Origin: Flammulina velutipes
Lineage: Eukaryota; Basidiomycota; Agaricomycetes; Agaricales; Physalacriaceae
Direction of reading: 5' to 3'
Assembly (NCBI GenBank): GCA_011800155.1
Contig: CM022376.1
Location: forward strand, 186,001 to 250,000
Length of the DNA stretch: 64,000 bases
The notes under the pieces were generated by a model, which made no database searches, was not told the DNA's origin, and saw nothing but the letters and a program-made list of their open reading frames with translations. Below, in pieces: positions 1-11,432 of the stretch. Position 1 is the stretch's first letter. Every line of letters starts with the position of its first letter. The position numbers and the translations under genes were made by a program.

Positions 1-962
1 GAGCTGTGCACGCCAAGCCATGCTCGAGTGAACGTATTGCGAGTTTTGAAACTTCTGGATAGCGCGCTTCCGTTTTTCCGGGATAGCCTTGAGCCCAACG
101 TCGGTGATGACTGATGATCGGGACACTGAGAAGGCATTGAACGAACTCAACGTCAAGTTATCAGACACTATTTCCATCTATTTACGATGCATATGTTAGA
201 GTATAATGATGTGGCGCACTGATAAACGTGGGAACACCTTGTACGTAATCTAATCAAACCTGCTTCCGACTTACCACTATCGGTTTGGATAGCTTATTCT
301 CATACGTCGCAGGAACCACAATTCCCTGGAAACTTCGACTGATTCATCTCACCCTAAAAGGTTCATTACCGTCGGTTGGGTGCATTTCCAATAACCCACC
401 CCAAGCACTGCCAGGCCAAACAGGAGAAGATCGACAGACACCTCTCGGCTCTTTTTTCTATCGTTTTTACGATCACTGCTACTTCTTCGTCGACATGGGC
501 GACCTCTACAAAGAACTTGGCACTCAGACACCTGGAGAGGGCGTCGAGTCGCGTCACAATACTGCAAGCGACGACGGGTTCTAGGAGGGTGTTGATTGCA
601 GCCAGTCGCAGCACCCCGTTACTGGGGGTTTTAATTAACGCAATTCTGACAATAAAGGGTTGGAAAAGCGTCTATTGCTGTAACTCTGTTCCTGGCTTCC
701 CATTCGGTCTTGTGTGGCGTTCGTGAAACAGGTATTAAACTCTTCGAGAGGGTCATCCCAGGGAGAACTTCGCAGGTGGTGTATATTCTTCTGGCTTTTA
801 CTGTCATTCTCAAAGTTTTATTGCAGAAAAGAAGCTCCTTCCACGGAATCAATAATGTTGACGCCAATTCGCGTCCCCTATGTCATCGTGCAGTGGACAC
901 ATGGTGAATCTACCAACGACACACCCTAGGGGACGTATTCATCCCTCTCTCTTTGACCATCC
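1..962. other. Unresolved tract, possible degenerate gene
   Basis: No gene could be established here. Both strands hold moderately long open stretches between about 370 and 900. On the plus strand, 660-830 reads as a hydrophobic, membrane-helix-like segment. On the minus strand, 366-614 is open and also looks protein-like. Neither begins with a convincing ATG, neither joins cleanly across GT-AG borders to a neighbour, and I recognise no family. This may be the decayed end of a gene lying outside the window. Confidence 0.3.
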
Positions 963-2245
963 ATGCCACACGTAGACACGAAAACTTCGACGGGGCGCAC
1001 CAGCTGGCACTACGAAATCTCGACGCCGTCCGTAACCAACGCCACGGAGATCGAACCAAATATTCCGACCATTCTCTTCTTTCACGGGCCGTTCGTCAAC
1101 AAGGAGATCTTTCAGCGTATGTTCAGCCACTCTTGTACTTCAATGTCTCGTCACTTATATTCATCGTAGTTCAATGGCAGGACCCGAGTGTTCGACGGTT
1201 CAACTGTGTCGCGTTCGACTTGATGGGACATGGAAAGACCAAGCATGAAGTCCCTCCAACGTCCTACGACGCCGACAATTTTGTTGAGGACATTGTCGCT
1301 GTCATGGTGCGCGACGTTTTCCTACTATTCCCTTCCCCGCCATCCTTGCTAATACTATCCCCAAGAACGCTCTCAAACTCCCCGCCTGCCACATCGTTGC
1401 CATATCTATGGGAACCATCGGAGCCATCCCATTAGCTATGCTTCACCCGGACCTCGTCCTCTCTTTATTCCTGATCTCCCCATTAGGCCTAGAGGAGGTA
1501 AGCGCCACGTTCCCTTCAAGTTTGCCCCACAATTTACCTTAACTCGATTCTAGCCTCCTGAGGTCGCAGAGGGGAGAGAGGAAATACTAGAATGCTGGAA
1601 GGAAGGATTGCAAAGAGACGAAAGCGCTTTGGAGGACGCGGTATACGGTGCTCTTCAACTGGCATTTAGCAACATTCCCGACACGCTTGCGATGGCGTAC
1701 GCGTTTTTTTCTTTGATCGCACCCGCTCTAAACCATTTTTAGCTTGGTTGCCAGAGGCTGTCCCCCTGCTTTGACGAACTGGGGTCCAGGCCGCTTCGAG
1801 TTCTACGAAACAGCGACTGTAAAGATCTTTACCGAACGCAAGTCGTATACACAGGAGCAGCTGGCGAAGATAAAGTGCCCTGTGCAGTTGGTGCATTGCA
1901 TGGAAGATATTCCGTACCCATTAGAGTACTCACAACGGTTCTATGATGCCCTCCAGGAGGCGGGCGTGAAGGTATCGCTTACGGCTGTTTCCAATGCGCC
2001 ACATCTGGGATGTGCCGTTCCCGCTGGCGCAGAGTGAGTTGCCTTCCCCTTGAGAGACCAATAACGCCTAACTTGTTGCTGACAGGGTCATCAACCCTTT
2101 GCTGCACGACTTTGTGTGTGCCAATTCGACGGGAGATATACCCCCAGCACCTGCGTCGATCACGTCGCCGTGGACGAAGAAATTAATGGCGGTGGGGTGG
2201 ATGCAGGATAGTGATGATGATAATTCCGGAGAAGGTGTTGTGTAA
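963..2245 (+). CDS. Alpha/beta-hydrolase fold protein
   Basis: Predicted serine hydrolase of the alpha/beta fold; the substrate is unknown. Six exons (963-1116, 1170-1306, 1366-1497, 1554-1696, 1743-2033, 2086-2245) join in frame into 338 residues. Family landmarks appear in order: an oxyanion-hole region with PTILFFHGPF near residue 37, a strand and turn FDLMGHGKT, a nucleophile elbow AISMGT, the acid region MEDIPYP, and the catalytic His in NAPHLG near the C-terminus. The elbow has Ala where the G-x-S-x-G consensus has its first Gly, which many fungal members tolerate. There is no signal peptide or membrane helix, so it is probably cytosolic. The start is the first ATG before the fold and the stop is TAA. 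It could be an epoxide-hydrolase-like or esterase-type enzyme. Confidence 0.8.
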
Positions 2246-2989
2246 AGTCACTCTGGCGCGGTTCTTTCTTCGTCGACTACGCCATCCTTTGACTATGGTA
2301 TTGCGTGGGTAGCCAACATTTGATTCTTTTACTACCATATCGAGTTTACAGTGAATCGCCGCCACTAGATTAACTTGAACGTCTGCGTACCACTCGCCGG
2401 GAACATCAATCCGATGGCTAGGTTTATCGGATGAATTAGTGTTTAGCGGAAAGGTGCTTGAGCTTGTATTTGAACGCGACTGTATATAGTCGTGTACATG
2501 AAGTAGCAAATAATTATCAACTGGTTGAAACCAGCGCATTCGAGCTTTGAGAAAGTGACGCTACGAGTATTCCTGGTGTTCCGGGTGAACTATTGCTTGT
2601 AACCATGGTGAGAAAAAGCACAAGACGCGACCACAAGACTTTATCGATGTATCTGTTACGATATATCGTGAGGACAAGGCGTTTCGACGAACGTCAGTTG
2701 ATATCTCGCAACGCTCGTGATGGCGGGTGACGCATAAACGACAGCCTATTGGTCGAAGCCAAGTGGACGATGTCCGAAAAGCATCGGATTTTCGGACAAA
2801 GACATCGATAAAGGCGAGTCTGACCATAAAAGGCAAGTCATGCGTGGGGCGGGCGGAACCTGCGACAAAACTCGAAGCCGGCTAGACGTTGCCTTCCTAC
2901 GACCATCATCTCACTGACGACGACGACGCCGGCAACATCTATAAAGACATCTATCACCAAACAACAGCGAAAGCAACGAAGAACGCACC
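2246..2989 (+). other. Intergenic region before the ornithine aminotransferase gene
   Basis: About 740 nt holding the 3' region of the hydrolase gene and the promoter of the aminotransferase gene. The open stretches on the minus strand (2183-2539, 2561-2836) lack family signals and look like chance frames. A TATA-like site is listed separately. Confidence 0.5.
2940..2945 (+). promoter_or_regulatory. TATA-like element of the ornithine aminotransferase gene
   Basis: TATAAA lies about 50 nt before the ATG at 2990, within a pyrimidine- and CA-rich stretch typical of strong fungal core promoters. This is inferred from sequence and position only. Confidence 0.45.
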
Positions 2990-4873
2990 ATGACAGCCTC
3001 AAAGCCAAGCAACGGAGTCAAAGGACGCAACGACCAAGTCCACTATTCCTCAGCGGACATTGTCCATCTCGAGCACGAGCACGGCGCCCACAAGTAAGTT
3101 TCAATCCGTGTTCTATCCTTCTCCGCCATCGTCGAGCAAGCCAAGCCGTCGTCGAGCGCGCCGAGCTCATCGTCATCGCCAACGAACTCCAGTTTTTGTT
3201 GCTGGCGTCCATGATGGGGGAAAGCAAGACGATCAACAACGTCTAAGCGCTCTTTATACTCCCTATTAATACCGTGATACAGCGGATTTCCCTCATCATC
3301 TGCCGAGATTATGCCACCATGCTAATGCGCTTTTTTCGCCAGCTACCACCCTCTACCCGTCGTATTTGAAAAAGCTAAAGGAGCCTTGTGCGTAACCCTT
3401 CCATCCGTCTGCTTCCTGACTCATGACTTTCCAGAGTATGGGACCCCGAAGGTCGGGAGTACATCGACATGCTAAGCGCCTACTCGGCCGTAAACCAAGG
3501 CCATTGCCACCCACGCATCGTCGCCACCCTTATTGCCCAATCCCAAAAGCTCACCCTCTCATCTCGGGCATTCTACAACTCGAACTTTGGCCCATTCGCC
3601 AAGAAGGCAACTGAACTTTTTGGGTACGAGATGATACTTCCCATGAACACTGGCGCGGAGGCAGTCGAGACCGGCCTCAAGCTCGCGCGCAAATGGGCAT
3701 ACAAGAAAAAGGGCGTCAAGGAGGGCGAAGCTATCATCCTTGGAGCGGAGAACAATTTCCATGGCAGGACACTAGGCGTCATCAGGTATGTAATTATCAG
3801 CGCGTTCTACCCGTTCTCATCGCCGTTCCACAGCCTGAGCACCGATCCGGATTGTCGAGTAGGATTCGGACCATTCCTCCAAGGTGTTGGCCCCGTCTTT
3901 ACCGACAAAGATGGCAAGTCACGGACGATACGATTTGGGCATGCGGAAGATCTTGAACTTGCTCTCGAGCTATACGGAGACAAAGTCGCTGCCTTCCTCG
4001 TAGAGCCTATTCAAGGCGAAGCTGGGTACGTCTTACATCCGCCCCTTAGCCTCCAGCTAATCGTTATCCTAGAATTGTCGTCCCGCCAGAAGGATACCTT
4101 GCCCGTGTCGCCGAGCTCTGCAAGAAGCATAATGTTCTCCTCATCTGTGACGAGATACAGACAGGCATGTGTCGGACTGGCAAGATGCTTGCATGCGACT
4201 GGGACGGGGTCAAGCCGGACATTGTTCTTCTAGGCAAAGCCCTCAGCGGAGGTGTCTACCCAGTCTCTGCGGTCCTCTCATCCAAGGATATCATGTTATG
4301 CATCTCTCCTGGGGAACATGGATCTACGTACGGTGGAAATCCCCTAGGATGCGCTGTTGCGTCCACCGCGCTGGACGTCCTCGTTGACGAAAAGCTTGCC
4401 GAGCGTGCTGAGAGACTCGGAAGACTTTTCAGAGACTCCATCGAGGCATTTAAGAAAGAGGGAGGTGCTCGCGGTCGTCTGATAAGAGAGGTACGGGGCC
4501 GAGGTTTGTTGAATGCGGTGGTCATCGACGAAGAACAAAGCGAGAAGGGTAGAACGGCATGGCAGTTCTGTCTACTGTTGAAGAGTAGGGGTGTTCTGGC
4601 GAAGCCGACGCACGTTAACATGTACGCTACCTGTTCCTTCCCGGAGATTTCACTAATCCAAAGATCCAGAATTCGTTTTGCGCCTCCGCTGGTAATCGAG
4701 GAAGAAGACCTGAAGAAGGCGATAAGGATCATAGGCCAGAGTCTGGAGGATCTGGACAGGGTATGTGGCACCTCAGGTGTTATCGTAAATTCATTCTGAC
4801 GTCTTTTCAGCTCGATGTGATCCCTGGAGATGAGGCGAGCGAGGTTGGGCACAAGGATAACGTTACCCTTTAG
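2990..4873 (+). CDS. CAR2: Ornithine aminotransferase
   Basis: PLP-dependent class III aminotransferase that converts ornithine and 2-oxoglutarate to glutamate-5-semialdehyde and glutamate, in cytosolic arginine catabolism. Seven exons (2990-3093, 3343-3387, 3435-3785, 3834-4025, 4073-4621, 4670-4760, 4811-4873) join in frame to 464 residues, the usual fungal length. Diagnostic blocks are [66 protein letters not shown], the PLP-contacting Asp in CDEIQTG, the Schiff-base Lys in LLGKALSGG, and [13 protein letters not shown]. There is no mitochondrial targeting peptide, as in yeast Car2. The first intron (3094-3342, 249 nt) is much longer than the others. The symbol is by homology to the yeast gene. 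Confidence 0.95.
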
Positions 4874-5369
4874 GTCTTTGATAAGACTACCGACGCTGGT
4901 AGATATGTATCACTACTGTGCATTATTGATCCATATGTAGCATATGTCAATTTGACTTGTACTCTCTGCCGTTGGACGTCGAAAGGGAGAGTTCTTTGCG
5001 AGCTACGAGTTCTTCTAGGGTATGTACGGCGAGGAGTGAGCCGATGAATGCTTTTTTCTGGGCTACTGTGAGATTGATTGGGACTGCTTGGGGTATGGGT
5101 TACATACCTTGATCGCCTCTATATCGGTGGATGGCATTGCTTGGAAGAATGAGCATTGTCAAAACCGCTGTTATAGCACAAAAGCAGTGGGATTGATATA
5201 GAAACATGATGCGCAGGGAAGACCGGCTACTCGCCGAAGATATTTGTCTGATTTTAAAAACAATAAAAGGTGTGGCGGTTTGCAAGCGTGGGATTAACAA
5301 CTCAGGATAGAGTGTTCGTGGTTACAATAAGAAAATGTGTTTGTGGGGAAAAATATTTTCAACACCTAC
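4874..5369. other. Intergenic region between ornithine aminotransferase and tRNA-Thr
   Basis: About 500 nt with no supported gene. Small open frames (for example minus-strand 5100-5300) lack family signals. Confidence 0.5.
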
Positions 5370-5441
5370 TGCCCATTGGCTGGATTGAACAACCGACCTC
5401 ACCATTACGAGTGGCGCGCTCTACCACTGAGCTAAACGGGC
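5370..5441 (-). tRNA. tRNA-Thr(CGU): tRNA-Thr (anticodon CGU)
   Basis: A complete 72-nt cloverleaf folds on the minus strand. The acceptor stem GCCCGTT pairs with AATGGGC, the D arm is GCTC...GAGC, and the anticodon stem CGCCA/TGGTG encloses the loop CTCGTAA, whose anticodon CGT reads the Thr codon ACG. A five-base variable loop follows, then the T arm GGTTG-TTCAATC-CAGCC. There is no intron. CCA is not encoded, as expected for a eukaryotic gene. Confidence 0.95.
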
Positions 5442-5791
5442 GTCAAGTAGATATAAGGAAAGGTAAACCACACTTTGGGCAGGAGATGTAAGTAGATGAA
5501 CGTATGCCCATCCTTTGTTTGCGCAAGAGATCAACATTTTATTTGGCAAGACATGGCAAATTCTCCAAGTGTGATTGAGCGCGCCACGTCGGACCGGACG
5601 CAACCCAAAAAGGGGTGCCACGCCGTGCTGACCAAGCACGCTCCAGTCTTTCTGTGGCCTTTTCTTTCTTGTGTTTTCACCATCATCGCCGTCGCCTTGC
5701 ACTGAACGGAAACGACGACGACCGAGCAGGCGGGAATACCGACGAACGACGAAGATCCAGCAAATCCAGGCGAACCGTCGACGACCAGAGC
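5442..5791. other. Intergenic region and NST1 5' region
   Basis: About 350 nt between the tRNA and the NST1 start codon. The frame of NST1 stays open upstream to 5615 but contains no earlier ATG, and the sequence resembles a 5' UTR. Confidence 0.5.
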
Positions 5792-8700
5792 ATGGCACCG
5801 CGCCAGCCGAGCCAAGTGTCAATCGGGAAAAAACCGATGGCGTACCCTCCAGCAACGAACAACATGAACGCGACGCCGGCGACGAACGGCCAGGGAGGCG
5901 GGAAGAGTGCGCGTGCAGCGGCCAAGGCGCCGGCGTCGTACGCACAGGGAGGCGGGAACGGGAACGGAAAGGGCAAACAGACAGCCCCGCCGTCTGCCCC
6001 GACAACGGCGCCAGCGTCCAGCGCCAAAGGCAAGGCCCAGCAGACGCCCCCGCAGCCGTCCACTACAACGAGCAACAGCAAGATCTGGAGCACGTCGTCG
6101 ACGGAGGAAAGGGAAAGGATCAAGGAGTTTTGGCTGAATCTCAGTGTCGAGGAAAGGAGAAATCTGGTCAAGGTCGAGAAGGATACCGTCCTCAGGAAGA
6201 TGAAGGAGCAGCAGAGGCATTCCTGTAGCTGTGCCGTCTGCGGTCGAAAACGGTGCGTTGCCACTAATTTTTCCGAATACTTACTTTTGCTGACGATTGC
6301 TCTCCGTTTCCTTGTTCACTTCCTTCTCTATCCAACGCGTCCTTTCGTATTACCGCTCTCTTTTCTTTTCATACCGCCCTCTCGTGCACGCCACCGTGTC
6401 CTATCTGCTTGTCTTCCCCGCATTGCTCGCGTGCCCACACGTGCATCCGTACGCTTACCTTGTCCGTCTTTGTGCTTACCTCCATCCTCATCGCGTAATC
6501 TGCACATCTACCTGTTTTCCACGTCGTTCTTCGGGAATCATAGAAACGCAATTGAGGAAGAGCTCCAAGTGCTGTACGATGCTTATTACGAAGAGCTAGA
6601 ACAGTACGCTCACTACCAACAACGCTATGTCTCCAGTGGCGGCACCATTCCCCCTCCTCCAGGTCCTGGCCCGTTTCCCGGCAGTGTCGAACTAGATCGG
6701 AACGGCGCTGTCGTTCAACATCCTCATCCGCAGACTAACGGGACAAAACGAGAGCCAAAGGACGACGGAGGGTACGAGGAAGACGAGGAGGAAGACGAGG
6801 GCGAGGATGAATACGAAGTCGACGACGATGAAGACGCCGAGGACGACGCCGAAGACGGCGACGACTACGAAGAGGACGAGGAGCAGCCGCCTCCTCAACC
6901 GACTCACAACCACGCCCACAACCACAACCACCACCCCAATCCTGAGCACCCACATCCACCTCCAGCCCACCAGAAACCAGCACCCCTGCCCCCGCTGAAG
7001 CCTGGACTCTTTTCACTAGGTGGATCGTTGACTGTCACGGGCCCCGGTAACATCCTCACAGTTGCGGACGACCTACTGAAGAACGACGGGCAGAAATTCC
7101 TGGAGATGATGGAGCAGCTGGCTGAGAGGCGGATGCAGAGGGAGGAAGAAGCTGCTGAGGACGTAGAGAGCGATTCTGGCAGTGAGGATGATGAGGAGAG
7201 GCGGAGGACCAGGAGAAGGAGGGATGAAGACGATGCAGATGCGGAGAGCGAAGATGGCAGCGATGAGGAAGGTGATGAAGACGACGACGACGATGAGGAC
7301 GACGACGATGATGATGATGACGAGGAGGAAGAGGTTCGTGCCTTCCGCCTTGACCGTTAAAGCGCTAACCTATCCACAGATGCTCACGGAAGAGCAAAAG
7401 ATGGAGGAGGGCAAACGCATGTTCAGCATCTTCGCCGCCCGTATGTTTGAGCAACGCGTCTTACAAGCGTACCGCGAAAAAGTCGCCCAAGAGCGGCAGC
7501 TCCAACTTCTTCGCGAGCTTGAGGACGAGGACAAGCTTAGCAAAGAGCGGGAACTCAAGAAGCAGCGGGAAAAGGAAAAGAAGAAGGACAAGAAGCGGTA
7601 CGCTACACCTCTTTCTGCGGGATAATTAACGCGTACTGATGGGTCCCCACAGTGCCCAAAAGCAAGCCAAAGAAGAGGAAAAGGCGTCTAAAGCTGCTTC
7701 TAAAGCTGCTGAGGAGGCCGAACTACGCTCCCGACAACTTGCCCTCGAAGCTGAACAGCGACGGAAGAAGGAGGAGGAGCGTCTGAAGCGAGAAGCTGCG
7801 AAAAAAGCTGCAGAGGAAGAGCGGATACGGAAGGAGGAGGAGAGGCGGAAACGGCTTCAGGAAGAGCGGGAGCGAGACGAGAAGAAGCGTCGCGAGAAGA
7901 AGGAGAAAGAGGACAAGGAGCGCGAAGAGCGAAGGAAGAAGGAGGATAAGGAGCGCAAGGAGAAGGAGGACAGGGAGAAGGAGGCTAAGGAGAGGCGGGA
8001 TAAGGAACTCAAGGAGAAGAAAGAGAAGGAGGAGAAGGAACGCAAGGAACGAGATGAGCGAGACAGGAAGGAGCGGGATGAGCGGGAAAAGGCACGTCTA
8101 GCTGTGAAAGCCGCCCAGCCTGCCCCTGCGCCTCCGAAAGCCAACGGTGTCACGCCCAAGAAGATCTTACCGAAGCCGATACCAGCACCAGTCACTCCTT
8201 CTGCTATTCCGCTTCAAGCTCCCACGCCCATCCCGGCCCAGGCCCATGTCCAACAACCCCAAGCGTCGGGCTCACGACCTCGTCAACCGTCAACGCCACT
8301 CTTCTCGATCCCCCAGCAAGTGCAGCCGTCCCACGTCTCCCCACACGGCATGCACATGCCCCCTCTCGGATCCCCACGAGTCCCCCAGACGCCCCAACAA
8401 CCCTTCATCCCCCAACCCGGATTCGTGAACATGGGCCACCCCCAACCGCGTTTCGCGAACCCGTCCTTCGACCCGCCCATACACCCAAACAACCACTACC
8501 AGCCCCCTCCAACGCCCATCCAGCCCCCGGCGCGACGGGCCAGCGGGGTGATTGGGCGCCCTCCTGCGCCGATTGGACGTCCGGAAGTTAGTCCCACTGG
8601 GGTACCGCTGGGGCTTGGGGCGATAGGGAGTGGGATACCCGCTTCAGCGAGCGTTGGTGGAGGCGGGGGTGGGGGAGGGAGCGGTGGTTCCTCCCCCCAG

Positions 8701-8955
8701 CATACGTCCCCCAAACTCGGGAGCGCAGCGTTAGTGGACGACGACGACGAGGTTGTCAGCGTGAACCTTCCGAGGCGGGCGAGTGCGTGGGCTGTTCCGC
8801 CTCCGTCTGCTGGTCCGTGGGGGTATGCGGCGCCGCTGCAGCCTGGGTGGCCTGATCCTTGGAATCAGCATGCGCATCCCCCTCCACCGCAAACGGCGCC
8901 TACCCCGCAAAGTCAAGGGTTCTTTGCGTTCTCACAAGCTGCGCCTCCGAGATAG
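5792..8955 (+). CDS. NST1: Stress response protein NST1
   Basis: NST1 orthologue. In budding yeast the family is a negative regulator of salt tolerance; its molecular activity is unclear. Four exons (5792-6252, 6544-7333, 7380-7597, 7653-8955) give 923 residues. The N-terminal 100 residues are low complexity. The conserved core follows: [17 protein letters not shown], a Cys pair in [10 protein letters not shown], and [19 protein letters not shown]. Then come a long Asp/Glu tract, a charged Lys/Glu/Arg coiled coil of about 200 residues (roughly 470-610), and a Pro/Gln/Gly-rich tail. This order (acidic tract, then coiled coil, then disordered tail) is the family layout. Intron 1 is 291 nt, in frame and stop-free, so retention would not break the protein. 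Expected in cytoplasm or RNA granules, by family knowledge only. Confidence 0.92.
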
Positions 8956-9266
8956 GACGTGTGGGTGCTTATCAAATTAGTCGAAATGTTCTAGTGCTTG
9001 CTTTACTTACCGCAATACATCATCTATCAGTCATTCTATGTGTGTGTTGGCGAGGAATCCGGGAAAATGAACCCCAAAAAGGTATTGTATTTCTGGGGAA
9101 GGTGTCTATGTGTTCACAGGGAAGTAGAAGAGAGCTTTCAAACAATTTCTTCCTTCTTCATGTCTTTCCATCATGATGAATGGTTTGCGCGTGGGTCAGG
9201 AGACGGCACTGAGGTACTGGGGCAGTTGTAAGCATGGTGTTTACTGTGAAGAATGGGCTGAATGCC
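8956..9266. other. Convergent 3' intergenic region
   Basis: About 310 nt between the stop of NST1 and the stop of the predicted minus-strand gene that follows. Nothing else is recognisable. Confidence 0.45.
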
Positions 9267-10677
9267 TTACTTCGAAGGATGTGGATTCGGATTAGAGCTC
9301 TGGGAGCCCATTCGATGCCGGACGCCTGAAATAGCATCCTTCCAGACTGTATCCAAGTACGGATTGATATCAGACTCTGCAGTCGTCCGGCGTGTGGTGT
9401 ATCTGTGAATACTACTTTGAGGTTGTGCACTCTGATTTGGAGGGGTCGAATGTCTTGTAGTACCGTGGCTTCCAGGATGGAACACAGTAGATGTCGTACT
9501 TTCCCTTGTATCCGGCCCAGGTAAGTCGTTCCACCCAGGACCATAGTCAAAGAACGTTACAGTGGTTGTGGGATGCATGCGATGTGGCGGTTCATCAGGA
9601 CGAGCAGCAGCAAGGTTGATGTTTCTTCTTGTATTCGACTCTCTGGAAGCCCCAGTTTGGTCAGAGGACAATGTCTGCCAGGACAGTGGTGTTCCAGTTC
9701 CCGGATTGACAGTACCTTGGAGTCCAAGAAATGAAGAGCTCGAATTACTGAGGGTTTGTGTTGACCGCCTGTCAGGTCCCATTTCTGAAATACTCGATTG
9801 GCTGTCGGGAGCTGCTTTGACAACGCCCTATAAGGGGAAGCATTAAATTCTGAATATGTACAAGAGAATGTGGCGCCCACTGCATGTTTGTCACGGTGCT
9901 GCTCCCTCTGTTTCTTCCTCTCGAATAGATTTCTCTCGGAGTAGTTGCTGCTAGGTGTACTTCTAGAGCGATTGTTTAGACTTCAAAATTAGCTTTATTC
10001 ATGGAGGAGGCACCTGTGGCGTTTCGTGCGATCTTCATTGCGGGGCTTTGTGGGAGACCTATGGTGATGCAGTCATTAGCATCAATGTCAGTGAATGAAA
10101 TTCATTGACACAGACATTTTCTTCGACGGTGGAGGTAAAAGATTTGCGTGCCACTGGGCAGGTTAGTGGCTACAAAATGATTGTAAGACTAGGAAGGTAT
10201 TTATAGTAGATTACAAGCGCTTCGGGACCGTGGGAGTATTTTGTGTGAAGCAGCGTCAACAAGTCGTAATGGATCACTCCCGCTAATCATAAGTGGCTAA
10301 TAACAAACAGTATCGATACATCGTAGCATAAACATTACAACGGGGTATTCACTTTCATAAATAGGTTCTACGGCTGGACGCCACACTAACTTATACACCG
10401 TGTAAATCAGTGCTCGCAAACGGTCTTCTTGTCAACGTCCCCCCGTAGGCTTGGATGGCTGTTCGGGAGATGTGGCGAGTGGCGACTTGGCCAACCGCTT
10501 TTGCCTCTTTTGAACACGAGATCTCTGGATATCCGTCAAGGAAATCTTGAGACTATCTGTGCCACGGACAGGATTAGGATATGCGGCCATTGGGGATATA
10601 AATCCGACAGGTGGCGGAAGAGGGTGGCTGGACGTGTTCGGCTTTTGAGCTGGATTGTGTTGGGCGTGAGCTGACAT
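9267..10677 (-). CDS. Hypothetical basic, low-complexity protein (tentative model)
   Basis: Unrecognised. On the minus strand a 5' exon beginning ATG at 10677 (MSAHAQHNPAQK) stays open to 10432. Two middle segments at about 10075-9970 and 9980-9860 read as basic, Ser/Arg-rich sequence (for example SNYSERNLFERKKQREQH). The last exon runs from about 9830 to the stop at 9267. The later segments join in frame through short GT-AG introns. The link from the first exon is not resolved, so the first exon may be a separate small gene of 81 residues. The predicted protein is disordered with no signal peptide or helix. Confidence 0.35.
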
Positions 10678-11432
10678 TGTGGCTGGTGATGGGAAGGTAG
10701 TAAGACTGTGTACAGGACCTGGTGCGCCTTTTATTTGTCTGATGAGAACAATGCATGACAATTTGCTGAACAGCAAGAACAATCAAATGGTCGAAGCATC
10801 TGGTCGAGTTGCACGTGCCTCTCGATGACCTTGATTGGGCTTTTGGCGTTTATTGTGTCTGAACAGCGTCAATACCTTGATGAGAGGGTAGATCAATGAA
10901 TGTCAGGTAATATAAGCTGTTGTCTGCTCACAGCAATACATTAGGAATGAGCTGTGTATCAATTCAAGTACTGATCGTGTGGTGTTAGCAGTTCAGTGAT
11001 TGAACGAACATCTCGACTCGTACAATAAGTTCCTTTTACTACAGAACATCCCGTTCGCGAATTTCAACGGCCCCCGCTCCTAGTGCCATACAATACACGA
11101 GGCCGGATCTTCAGTCCAGCCGTGCATTTTAATAAATGAAGATCTAGTATGGGCTGTGAAAACAGTGAATTCACCAGTGTTTGTGACAAACAAAGTGCGT
11201 ATGAGAAGCAAACTCTATATTACCATCCCTCGTGCGGGGTAAAGATATACCGGGTCATACGATATATTATAGCGAGTGTGGCGCAACGCCACAACGGTCA
11301 ACGCCTTTCTCCGACACAAGATCACGAGGGATTGGGAACATAAAAATTAATACCTAATTACTAGTACGATAGAGTTCCGATAAATTATGGGAGCTATTAC
11401 GGGGTATAGTACCGGAAAGACGCTAAAACAAA
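10678..11432. other. AT-rich intergenic region
   Basis: About 750 nt with no supported gene. The small open frame at 11149-11343 has no family signal. Confidence 0.45.

Noticed and set aside
2183..2836. Minus-strand frames between the hydrolase and aminotransferase genes
   Set aside because: No domain, no signal and no GT-AG joins; they overlap the 3' and promoter regions of strongly supported genes.
6692..7016. Long minus-strand open frames opposite NST1
   Set aside because: They mirror the Asp/Glu and Pro/His-rich coding sequence of NST1 and have Val/Arg-rich, biased composition.
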